NCBI GenBank assembly: GCA_910584395.1
Contig: CAJUAS010000055.1
Span: forward strand, 1 to 8,442
Reading direction: 5' to 3'
DNA from: an uncultured Oscillospiraceae bacterium
GTDB taxonomy: Bacteria > Bacillota > Clostridia > Oscillospirales > Oscillospiraceae
DNA: 8,442 bases
In this document: positions 1 to 5,040 of the stretch, piece by piece
Numbering within the stretch: position 1 is the first letter of the stretch
Layout: every line of letters begins with the position of its first letter
Position numbers and translations under genes: made by a program
Notes under the pieces: model-generated
What the model saw: only the letters and a program-made list of their open reading frames with translations
Databases searched by the model: none
What the model was told of the DNA's origin: nothing

Positions 1-152
1 CCCTCCGCCCCATTCGGGAGGAGGCCGAGCGGCTGCTGAAGGACAAGGCGTATCTCCAGAGCGTCTACCGTGCCGGGGCGGAGCGCGCCCGGCGCGCAGC
101 GGGAAGAACCCTTGGCAAAGTCTATAAAAAGGTGGGCTTTACAGAACCTTAA
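1..152 (+). CDS. trpS: Tryptophanyl-tRNA synthetase, C-terminal 49 residues (partial)
   Basis: Only the 3' end is in the window; the gene enters from the left and is read in frame 3, ending in TAA at 150-152. The residues begin LRPIREEAERLLKD, continue with YLQSVYRAGAERARRAA and finish TLGKVYKKVGFTEP. This 'LRPIRER...L..GAE+A+..A..TL..V...+G' pattern is the usual C-terminal helical tail of bacterial TrpRS, which charges tRNA-Trp in the cytoplasm. The catalytic HIGH and KMSKS regions lie outside the window, so the assignment rests on the tail alone. The next gene starts 23 nt downstream with no visible terminator, which suggests cotranscription with the envelope genes. Confidence 0.82.
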   Translation, partial: LRPIREEAERLLKDKAYLQSVYRAGAERARRAAGRTLGKVYKKVGFTEP

Positions 153-175
153 GCCCAAGCGAGGTCAAGAGAAGC

Positions 176-1282
176 ATGAATATCAGTTTGGAAGTATTGG
201 GCTTAGTGGCCTGCACGCTGGGGGTCTCGTTTATGGTGGCCCTGATCACCACTCCCATCGTAAAGTCTTTGGCGTTTCGCGTGGGGGCGGTGGACGACCC
301 CAACAAGGACAAAGACCCGGAGCGGCGGATGCACTCCCGCCCCATCCCCCGTATGGGCGGCTTGGCGATTTTTTTGGGTTTTTTGGTGAGCGTTCTCCTC
401 TTCGGCACGCTGGACAGCCAGATCCGCGGGCTGATGCTGGGCGCGGTCATCATCGTCATTCTGGGCGTGTTTGACGATATTTATGATCTGCCCGCCAAGT
501 TCAAATTTCTGGTTCAGATCGCGGCCGCCTTGGTGGCGGTGTTTGCCGGGAATGAGATCAAGTTCCTGTTCACCTACCCGCTGGGCTGGCTGTCCATCCC
601 GGTGTCGGTGATCTGGATCGTGGGGGTGACCAACGCGGTCAACCTCATCGACGGGCTGGACGGTCTGGCCTGCGGCGTGTCCACCATCGGCTCGATGACC
701 CTGCTGGTCATCGCCCTGCTGTTCCGGGAAGCCCAGACCCCCATTCTTGTGGCCGCCTTGGTGGGCGGATGTCTGGGGTTCTTGCCCTATAACCTGAACC
801 CCGCCAAAATTTTTATGGGGGACACCGGCTCCACCTTTCTGGGCTTTGCGCTGGGGGTCATCTCCATTCAGGGCCTTTTCAAGCACTATATGTTCATTTC
901 CTTTGTCGTGCCCTTCCTGATGCTGGGCCTGCCCATTTTTGACACCTGCTTTGCCTTTGTGCGCCGCATCGCCCACGGGCAGTCCCCCATGCACGCCGAC
1001 CGCAGCCACGTCCATCACCGGCTGGTGGACATGGGCTTCTCCCAGAAGCAGGCGGTGGCGATCCTCTATATCATCAGCGCCATTCTGGGCCTGTCCGCCG
1101 TGGTGCTGGCCACCACTGGGCCGCTGCGGGCCATGCTGGTGCTGTTTGCCCTGTGCGTGGCGGGAGGGATCGCCATGCGCCTGTTCCTCCACAACAGCGA
1201 AAAGCGCATCCACAGGGAAGCGGACGAGGACGAGGAGAAGAACGAGAATGAGAGCGAGGAGGAAGACCATGAAGCGGATTAA
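176..1282 (+). CDS. tagO: TagO/WecA-type undecaprenyl-phosphate GlcNAc-1-phosphate transferase
   Basis: This 368-residue polytopic membrane enzyme of the MraY/WecA family transfers GlcNAc-1-phosphate from UDP-GlcNAc to undecaprenyl phosphate, the first step of teichoic-acid-like glycopolymer synthesis. Visible motifs in order: DDPNKDKDPERRMHSRPIPR then MGG (residues 40-62), the catalytic FDDIYDL (99-105, D100/D101), NAVNLIDGLDGLA (153-165), NPAKIFMGDTGS (208-219, D216), and HADRSHVHHRL (273-283), the carbohydrate-recognition loop typical of WecA/TagO rather than MraY. About ten hydrophobic segments are spread through the protein. The ATG has GAGGT ten bases upstream. After the last membrane segment (about 319-339) comes an unusually acidic tail, residues 341-368, rich in Glu and Asp. 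The last 14 nt overlap wecB. MraY is unlikely given the HADRSHVHHRL loop and the wecB neighbour. Confidence 0.92.
   Translation: MNISLEVLGLVACTLGVSFMVALITTPIVKSLAFRVGAVDDPNKDKDPERRMHSRPIPRMGGLAIFLGFLVSVLLFGTLDSQIRGLMLGAVIIVILGVFDDIYDLPAKFKFLVQIAAALVAVFAGNEIKFLFTYPLGWLSIPVSVIWIVGVTNAVNLIDGLDGLACGVSTIGSMTLLVIALLFREAQTPILVAALVGGCLGFLPYNLNPAKIFMGDTGSTFLGFALGVISIQGLFKHYMFISFVVPFLMLGLPIFDTCFAFVRRIAHGQSPMHADRSHVHHRLVDMGFSQKQAVAILYIISAILGLSAVVLATTGPLRAMLVLFALCVAGGIAMRLFLHNSEKRIHREADEDEEKNENESEEEDHEAD
1257..1262 (+). promoter_or_regulatory. Ribosome binding site that fixes the wecB start
   Basis: AGGAGG lies six bases before the ATG at 1269, inside the acidic-tail codons of the upstream gene. It selects this ATG over earlier in-frame ATGs such as the one at 939, whose translation has no epimerase similarity before MKRIKVLSVFGTRPE. 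Confidence 0.85.
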
Positions 1283-2384
1283 AGTCCTCTCAGTATTCGG
1301 CACGCGGCCCGAAGCCATCAAAATGATCCCGCTGGTTCAGGAGCTGGCCCGCCATGACGGCCTCGAGAGTCTCTGCGCCGTCACCGCCCAGCACCGCCAA
1401 ATGCTGGACAGCGTGCTGGAGATCTTTTCCCTCAAGCCCGACTATGACCTGAACATCATGGAGCCGCGGCAGAGCCTTTATACCATCACCGCCAAGGCCC
1501 TCACGGGAATGGAGGGGGTGCTGGAGGCGGCCAAGCCCGATCTGGTGCTGGTTCACGGCGACACCTCCACCACCTTTGTGGGTGCGCTGGCGGCGTTTTA
1601 TGCCAAGATCCCCGTGGGCCATGTGGAGGCGGGCCTTCGCACCTATGACAAATACTCTCCCTTCCCCGAGGAGATGAACCGCAATCTGGTGAGCCGCATC
1701 GCCACCCTCCATTTCTGCCCCACCGAGGCCAATGTGGCCAACCTCCGCCGGGAGGGGATCACCGAGGGGGTCTATCAAACGGGCAACACCGTCATTGACG
1801 CCCTCCAAACCACGGTCAAGGCGGACTATGCCTTTGTCGAGCCGGCCCTGAACGGCTTGGACTTTGGCAGGAAGCGGGTCATTCTGGTGACCTGCCATCG
1901 GCGGGAGAACTACGGCCAGCCCATGGAGGACATCATGTCCGCCTTGGCGCAGATCGCCGGGGAGTTCCCCGATGTGGAGCTGGTCTACCCCGTCCACCTG
2001 TCCCCGGTGGTTCAGGAGACGGCCCGCCGCCATCTGGACGGCCTTGCCAACGTCCGCCTGATCCCTCCGCTGGACGTGGCGGATATGCACAACCTTATGG
2101 CCCGCAGCTATCTGGTGCTCACCGACTCCGGCGGGCTTCAGGAGGAAGCCCCCTCTCTGGGCAAGCCGGTGCTTGTCCTGCGGCGGGAGACCGAACGGCC
2201 CGAGGCGGTGGCCGCCGGGACGGTGAAGCTGGCGGGCACGAAGAAAGAGGATATCCTCGCCATGACCCGTGAGCTGCTCACCGACGAAGGGGCTTACGCC
2301 GCCATGGCCCACGCCGTCAATCCCTATGGCGACGGCCACGCCTGCGCGCGTATTGCTGCGGCCATCGAGGAGTACTTTTCATAA
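1269..2384 (+). CDS. wecB: UDP-N-acetylglucosamine 2-epimerase, non-hydrolysing
   Basis: This 371-residue cytoplasmic enzyme (WecB/MnaA family) interconverts UDP-GlcNAc and UDP-ManNAc. The length is normal for the family. Motifs seen: GTRPEAIKM (11-19), VHGDTSTT (95-102), HVEAGLRT (118-125), PFPEEMNR (131-138), CHRRENYG (209-216), DSGGLQEEAP (286-295) and RETERPE (306-312). Asp98, Glu120, Glu134 and His210 fall where the E. coli enzyme has its catalytic Asp95, Glu117, Glu131 and His213. All expected motifs are intact. The start overlaps the end of tagO by 14 nt, so the two are probably translationally coupled. The pairing of TagO with the ManNAc-forming epimerase fits linkage-unit synthesis (ManNAc-GlcNAc-PP-undecaprenyl) of wall teichoic acid, although no TagA is visible here. 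Confidence 0.95.
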   Translation: MKRIKVLSVFGTRPEAIKMIPLVQELARHDGLESLCAVTAQHRQMLDSVLEIFSLKPDYDLNIMEPRQSLYTITAKALTGMEGVLEAAKPDLVLVHGDTSTTFVGALAAFYAKIPVGHVEAGLRTYDKYSPFPEEMNRNLVSRIATLHFCPTEANVANLRREGITEGVYQTGNTVIDALQTTVKADYAFVEPALNGLDFGRKRVILVTCHRRENYGQPMEDIMSALAQIAGEFPDVELVYPVHLSPVVQETARRHLDGLANVRLIPPLDVADMHNLMARSYLVLTDSGGLQEEAPSLGKPVLVLRRETERPEAVAAGTVKLAGTKKEDILAMTRELLTDEGAYAAMAHAVNPYGDGHACARIAAAIEEYFS

Positions 2385-2425
2385 TGCCCCTGCTGCCCCG
2401 ACGGGAACGAGAGGAGGAACGCGCC

Positions 2426-3187
2426 ATGGACAAAAGACACCGCAACCTGATTGCTACGCTGGTGGCGGCGCTGATGGCTGTGGCGTTGTTTTCTGCGTTT
2501 TCCATCAACTGGTTTCACAAGACCCCCAGCGTGATTTTGCCCACCCTGACCCCAACGCCCAGCGCGACGCCGGCCGCACCCGGCGCGGGGGATTACAGCC
2601 GGGTGGAGGTCACCACCGACACGGTCCAGCGGGTGGTGGCCACCTTGGAACGGCCGGAGAGCTACGCCCGCACCATCACCGTGGAGACGGTGGGGGAGGA
2701 CGGCAATGTGGGCCAGACGACGGCTCAAGTTGTGGTGGACGGCGGCTGGACGCAGGTCATGACCACCCTGCCCGACGGCCGGGTGTGCCACTCCATCGTG
2801 GGGGAGGAGAAGCGCTATGTTTGGTACGACGACCAGCGCTCGTGGCAGGAATACCCCGCGCGGGAGCGCAGCGCCGACCTCTCCCAACGCCTGCCCACCT
2901 ATGAGGACGTGCTGGCGCTGGTGCAGAGCGACATTGTGGATGCCCGCTATGCCAACAGCGGCGATCTGCCCTGCGTCTATGTGGCGGTAGAGGAGCAGGA
3001 GCTGGGCTATGTGGAGGAATACTGGGTGTCGGTGGACACCGGGCTGCTGGTTCGCGCCGAGAGCCGCAAGGGGGAGGAGGTATTTTACCGCATGAGCGGG
3101 TATACCGTGGAGACCCCCGCCACCCCCGGCCTGACCTTCTCTCTGCCCGACGGCACGGTGCTCCACTCTACTTCTCGCCTAAGCTAA
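2426..3187 (+). CDS. Membrane-anchored extracytoplasmic protein of unknown function
   Basis: The protein has 253 residues. It has a short basic N-terminus (MDKRHRN), one hydrophobic segment at about 8-28, and a Thr/Pro/Ala-rich linker at about 34-55 (VILPTLTPTPSATPAAP). The soluble remainder (about 56-253) is predicted mostly beta, with alternating polar and hydrophobic residues (YARTITVETVGEDGNVGQTT, VCHSIVGEEKRYVWYDD, EEYWVSVDTGLLVRAESRKG). There is no lipobox cysteine, so it is a signal anchor or cleaved signal rather than a lipoprotein. The tail has the look of LolA/RseB-like or outer-lipoprotein-sorting folds ('vDtgtGLl.r.e...g.ev.y...'), but I cannot assign it. The start at 2426 is chosen over ATG 2384 because AGGAGG lies eight bases before it. 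It follows wecB by 41 nt, probably in the same operon. Its last 20 nt overlap the end of the convergent operon. Confidence 0.8.
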   Translation: MDKRHRNLIATLVAALMAVALFSAFSINWFHKTPSVILPTLTPTPSATPAAPGAGDYSRVEVTTDTVQRVVATLERPESYARTITVETVGEDGNVGQTTAQVVVDGGWTQVMTTLPDGRVCHSIVGEEKRYVWYDDQRSWQEYPARERSADLSQRLPTYEDVLALVQSDIVDARYANSGDLPCVYVAVEEQELGYVEEYWVSVDTGLLVRAESRKGEEVFYRMSGYTVETPATPGLTFSLPDGTVLHSTSRLS

Positions 3188-3461
3188 AGAGGATCATCAG
3201 CCCCAGCGTGATGATGAGATCTAAATTGTCGCCGTCCTCAAGGATCAGGAATAGAACGATCAGGGCGAGCAGGATATCGCCGGTATCCAGATCGTCCAGA
3301 TGGAAGGTCTTGAGCAAGGCGGAGACGTTCTGACCGATCCCGTCTCCGCCGCCAAGATTGCCCAGAAGCGCGCCCAGCCCGCCTTTTGACGGCGGTCTGT
3401 GGGGCGGAGGAGCAGCCGCCGGTTCATACCGGGCCTGATTCGGAATATAACGGTTATACAC
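3168..3461 (-). CDS. Small proline-rich N-terminal / hydrophobic C-terminal protein, unknown
   Basis: The protein has 97 residues. I place the start at GTG 3461, giving MYNRYIPNQARYEP, because MYNRYIP is a start I recall from other clostridial small proteins (memory, not verified). The GTG overlaps the TAA of the upstream gene in the eight bases GTGTATAA, which suggests reinitiation; the AGGAGG touching the GTG is too close to act as a normal ribosome site. Layout: Pro/Ala-rich stretch (about 14-25, PAAAPPPHRPPSKGG), a Gly/Leu-rich stretch (GLGALLGNLGGGDG), then LDTGDILLALIVLFLILEDG and NLDLIITLGLMILFSLG. The latter are two hydrophobic segments split by an acidic EDGDNLD, possibly a membrane hairpin. 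Function unknown. It is the third gene of a three-gene minus-strand operon. Confidence 0.68.
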   Translation of the reverse strand: MYNRYIPNQARYEPAAAPPPHRPPSKGGLGALLGNLGGGDGIGQNVSALLKTFHLDDLDTGDILLALIVLFLILEDGDNLDLIITLGLMILFSLGEK

Positions 3462-3864
3462 CCTCCTCGCCCCCTTTGAAGCTGTCCAACACGGCCCGGA
3501 TGGCCTTGGAGATCCGGGCGATCTGTACCGCTTTGTCCACCTTCCGATAGCGCGCCTCCTTGACAAATGGGCGCAGAGCCTGAAGGAGCTTCGCCTTGTC
3601 GTTGTTGGGGTCTTGGTAGGCGGAAATGGCCTTCATCCCCATGGCCAGCAGCCGCGGATCAAGGTCTAACCCGCCGGCGGAGGAAGTCTCCGGCGGGTCT
3701 TCCGAGGCCTCGAAGGTGACGGGCTCGAAAACGGCGTCCTGAGCCTCGGCCACAGGGGGTGGAGACGGGTCGTCTCCGCCCAGAGACTGGGCCAAGGCCA
3801 TGATCTGCCCCATCGCCTGAGGGTTCTTCAGGATCGCCCCTAATTTTTCCTCAAATTCGGCCAT
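3454..3864 (-). CDS. Small helical protein of unknown function, middle gene of operon
   Basis: The protein has 136 residues, starting at ATG 3864 with GGAGG five bases upstream. The N-terminus (MAEFEEKLGAILKNPQAMGQ, then IMALAQSLGG) is an amphipathic helix pair. Residues about 30-65 are acidic, Pro- and Ser-rich and probably disordered. The C-terminal half (about 68-136) is helical and basic: LLAMGMKAISAYQD, then LLQALRPFVKEARYRKVDKA and IARISKAIRAVLDSF. I recall similar 'EEKL..IL.NP..M.QI..LAQSL' plus 'LL.ALKPFL...R..KVD.A..I' proteins across clostridia, without a known function. No catalytic motif is visible. It overlaps the downstream GTG-start gene by 8 nt and follows the upstream gene by 14 nt. 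Confidence 0.78.
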   Translation of the reverse strand: MAEFEEKLGAILKNPQAMGQIMALAQSLGGDDPSPPPVAEAQDAVFEPVTFEASEDPPETSSAGGLDLDPRLLAMGMKAISAYQDPNNDKAKLLQALRPFVKEARYRKVDKAVQIARISKAIRAVLDSFKGGEEGV

Positions 3865-3878
3865 GGCAGCCTCCTTTT

Positions 3879-4154
3879 TTAACCCCTTCCGCGCTTTTCC
3901 AGCGCATCCATCGCCGCTTTCCCCTCGGCGCTTTTGGAGACCTGCTCCAAGATCTTGCCCAACGCCTCCGGACTGCCGGAGACTGCCGCCTGAGCGGCGG
4001 CTTGAAGCTGGCCGTCCCCGGCTCTTTTCAGGAGAGAGGCCATGGTTTTGGCCTCCTGACTGCCCAGCAGGGCGGAGAGTGCCTTGGGATCGGAGAGGAG
4101 AGCGGCGGCTTGCGGGTCGTGTTTCAGCGCGCCGAACTGGTCTTGCTTTGGCAT
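3879..4154 (-). CDS. Small Ala/Leu-rich helical protein of unknown function, first gene of operon
   Basis: The protein has 91 residues. ATG 4154 (MPKQDQFGALKHDP) is preferred over an upstream in-frame TTG at 4172 because AAAGGGG at 4163-4168 lies at the right distance. The protein is almost wholly helical, with short repeating turns: SDPKALSALLGSQEAK, LLKRAGDGQLQAAAQAAVSG, SPEALGKILEQVSK. The DPKALSALLGS phrase resembles the NPQAMGQIMALAQ phrase of the next protein, so the two may share a helical repeat or bind each other. There is no signal peptide, membrane segment or catalytic motif. It is the first gene of the operon and is divergent from the phosphodiesterase gene. Confidence 0.72.
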   Translation of the reverse strand: MPKQDQFGALKHDPQAAALLSDPKALSALLGSQEAKTMASLLKRAGDGQLQAAAQAAVSGSPEALGKILEQVSKSAEGKAAMDALEKRGRG

Positions 4155-4176
4155 AAAGATCGCCCCTTTCAAACCC

Positions 4177-4207
4177 AGTATATGTGATTTTTTTAGGATG
4201 GTGACAA
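4177..4207 (-). promoter_or_regulatory. Candidate promoter for the small minus-strand operon
   Basis: On the minus strand TTGTCA (4207-4202) and TATACT (4182-4177) are separated by 19 bases, 23 bases before the ATG at 4154. The spacing is long for sigma-A. The same bases also read as TCACCAT, 13 bases, then CATATACT, which loosely resembles a SigE-type sporulation promoter. The upstream element overlaps the first bases around the divergent phosphodiesterase start. Confidence 0.35.
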
Positions 4208-4209
4208 AA

Positions 4210-4671
4210 ATGCGGATATTGGTGTTTTCTGACTCTCACGGCCGCGTCGGCCCGATGCAGGATATGGTGGAGCTTTATGCGCCGGACGCGGTGTTTCACT
4301 TGGGGGATGTGGTGCGCGACGGCGATAAGCTGCAGGCGCTGTACCCGAAGCTGCCCTTTTACCGGGTGGCGGGCAATTGTGATTGGAGCGCCTCTGGGCT
4401 TCCGCTGGAAAGCGTGGCCTATTTGGAGGGAAAGACGGTCTTCTATATGCACGGCCACACCCAGCACGTCAAAACGGGGATCGGTCTGGCGGTGCAGGCG
4501 GCGCAGGCGGTACAGGCGCAGCTTTTGCTGTTTGGCCATACCCACCGGGCGGTGTGCGAGGAGTATGACGGCCTTTTGGCGGTGAATCCGGGCGCGGCGC
4601 AGGACGGCTGCGGCGCGTTGCTGACATGGGAAAAGGGCGGGGAGATCACCTGTACCCCTTTGGCGCGCTGA
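4210..4671 (+). CDS. YfcE/YsnB-type metallophosphoesterase
   Basis: This 153-residue cytoplasmic calcineurin-like phosphodiesterase belongs to the small YfcE/MJ0936/YsnB family, usually 150-180 residues, whose members hydrolyse phosphodiesters in vitro with Mn or Ni; the physiological substrate is unknown. Metal-site motifs are complete and in order: FSDSHG (6-11, D8/H10), HLGDVVRDGD (30-39, D33), AGNCDW (54-59, N56), YMHGHTQHV (79-87, H81), FGHTHRA (108-114, H110/H112). ATG 4210 (MRILVFSDSHG) gives the family's standard N-terminus; an in-frame ATG at 4198 would add MVTK and has no separate ribosome site. The gene is divergent from the small minus-strand operon, only 55 nt apart, so expression may be linked. 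The genes read toward tRNA-Pro. Confidence 0.9.
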   Translation: MRILVFSDSHGRVGPMQDMVELYAPDAVFHLGDVVRDGDKLQALYPKLPFYRVAGNCDWSASGLPLESVAYLEGKTVFYMHGHTQHVKTGIGLAVQAAQAVQAQLLLFGHTHRAVCEEYDGLLAVNPGAAQDGCGALLTWEKGGEITCTPLAR

Positions 4672-4707
4672 GACGCAGGATTTCTCAAAGAAATTTGAAA
4701 AAAGGGC

Positions 4708-4736
4708 TTGCAAGATAGAAGGGAGTGTGGTAAAAT
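4708..4736 (+). promoter_or_regulatory. Promoter of tRNA-Pro
   Basis: TTGCAA (4708-4713) and TAAAAT (4731-4736) are separated by exactly 17 bases. The -10 lies 29 bases before the mature 5' end of the tRNA, which suits a short 5' leader. The tRNA can therefore be transcribed apart from the phosphodiesterase gene. Confidence 0.65.
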
Positions 4737-4765
4737 ACTAAAGTTCCTACGGGAAAAGGGAATAT

Positions 4766-4842
4766 CCGGGTGTGGCGAAGTTTGGTATCGCGCTTGACTG
4801 GGGGTCAAGAGGCCGTGGGTTCAAGTCCCGCCACTCGGACCA
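4766..4842 (+). tRNA. tRNA-Pro (anticodon GGG)
   Basis: The full 77-nt cloverleaf can be folded by hand. Acceptor stem CCGGGTG pairs with CACTCGG (one G-U pair), followed by discriminator A and encoded CCA. D-stem GCGA pairs with TCGC around AGTTTGGTA. Anticodon stem CTTGA pairs with TCAAG around loop CTGGGGG, placing GGG at positions 34-36, so it reads CCC/CCU proline codons. The variable loop is AGGCC. T-stem GTGGG pairs with CCCGC (one G-U pair) around TTCAAGT. All invariant positions are normal. It sits at the boundary between ordinary chromosomal genes and mobile-element genes, so its 3' end is the probable integration site of the island; the second attachment copy is not in the window. 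Confidence 0.96.
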
Positions 4843-4878
4843 AAAATCCTTGAAATCGCAAGATTTCAAGGATTTTTC
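4842..4878 (+). terminator. Rho-independent terminator after tRNA-Pro
   Basis: Arms 4842-4857 (AAAAATCCTTGAAATC) and 4862-4877 (GATTTCAAGGATTTTT) are perfectly complementary over 16 bp around a GCAA loop. On the + strand the second arm ends in five T, as expected for a terminator. The A-run/T-run symmetry would also let it work on minus-strand transcripts arriving from the integrase side. Confidence 0.85.
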
Positions 4879-4952
4879 TTAACCTTTTCGAGAACTTCAA
4901 AATTTCTGACCCAGATTTGACCCATACGGGAAAATTGCGAATTCGGCATGGT

Positions 4953-4962
4953 AGGGCGCACC
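4953..4962 (+). repeat. Direct repeat copy A (AGGGCGCACC), left of cargo gene
   Basis: The ten bases AGGGCGCACC occur here and again at 5950-5959, either side of the cargo gene. Here they sit in the small palindrome GTAGGGCGCACCTAC (4951-4965). Downstream of both copies, in the same order, come TTGTTA and a variant of AGCTGTGCTATAA (4966-4994, and 5986-6007 as TTGTTA, AGCTTGTGCGATAA). Confidence 0.5.
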
Positions 4963-4965
4963 TAC

Positions 4966-4995
4966 TTGTTATAAAGTTCAAAGCTGTGCTATAAT
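4966..4995 (+). promoter_or_regulatory. Strong extended -10 promoter of the cargo gene
   Basis: TTGTTA (4966-4971), an 18-base spacer and a perfect TATAAT (4990-4995) preceded by TG one base before it (TGcTATAAT, 4987-4995) form a near-consensus sigma-A promoter with an extended -10. It lies about 45 bases before the ATG at 5041. The 4878-4965 stretch before it has no gene other than a short minus-strand open frame discussed under findings. Confidence 0.7.
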
Positions 4996-5040
4996 TGACT
5001 TAAACCTCAAAAACATAGAGAAAAGGTGGGCGAGAAATGT

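Noticed and set aside
939..1268. Extended N-terminus for the epimerase, starting at 939
   Set aside because: The extra residues are out-of-frame TagO sequence; AGGAGG and family alignment both point to ATG 1269.
203..1321. Long minus-strand open frame (about 370 codons) opposite tagO
   Set aside because: It is antisense to a clear TagO reading frame; its translation is Gly/His/Gln-rich low-complexity typical of a GC-rich shadow frame, with no ribosome site.
1290..2339. Long minus-strand open frame opposite wecB
   Set aside because: Antisense shadow of an intact epimerase gene; His/Gly-rich translation without recognisable motifs.
2384..2425. ATG at 2384 overlapping the wecB stop in TAATG as start of the next gene
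   Set aside because: The added residues are highly charged and precede a normal signal-anchor start; ATG 2426 has AGGAGG at ideal spacing.
4155..4172. TTG start at 4172 for the first small-operon gene
   Set aside because: ATG 4154 has AAAGGGG at normal distance, and the TTG codon lies upstream of that site.
4084..4209. Upstream start for the phosphodiesterase at 4084
   Set aside because: It would add residues antisense to the small operon and not found in the family, whose N-terminus begins at MRILVFSDSHG.
4680..4694. ATTTCT/AGAAAT hairpin after the phosphodiesterase as terminator
   Set aside because: Only six AT-rich pairs and no T-run; too weak to call.
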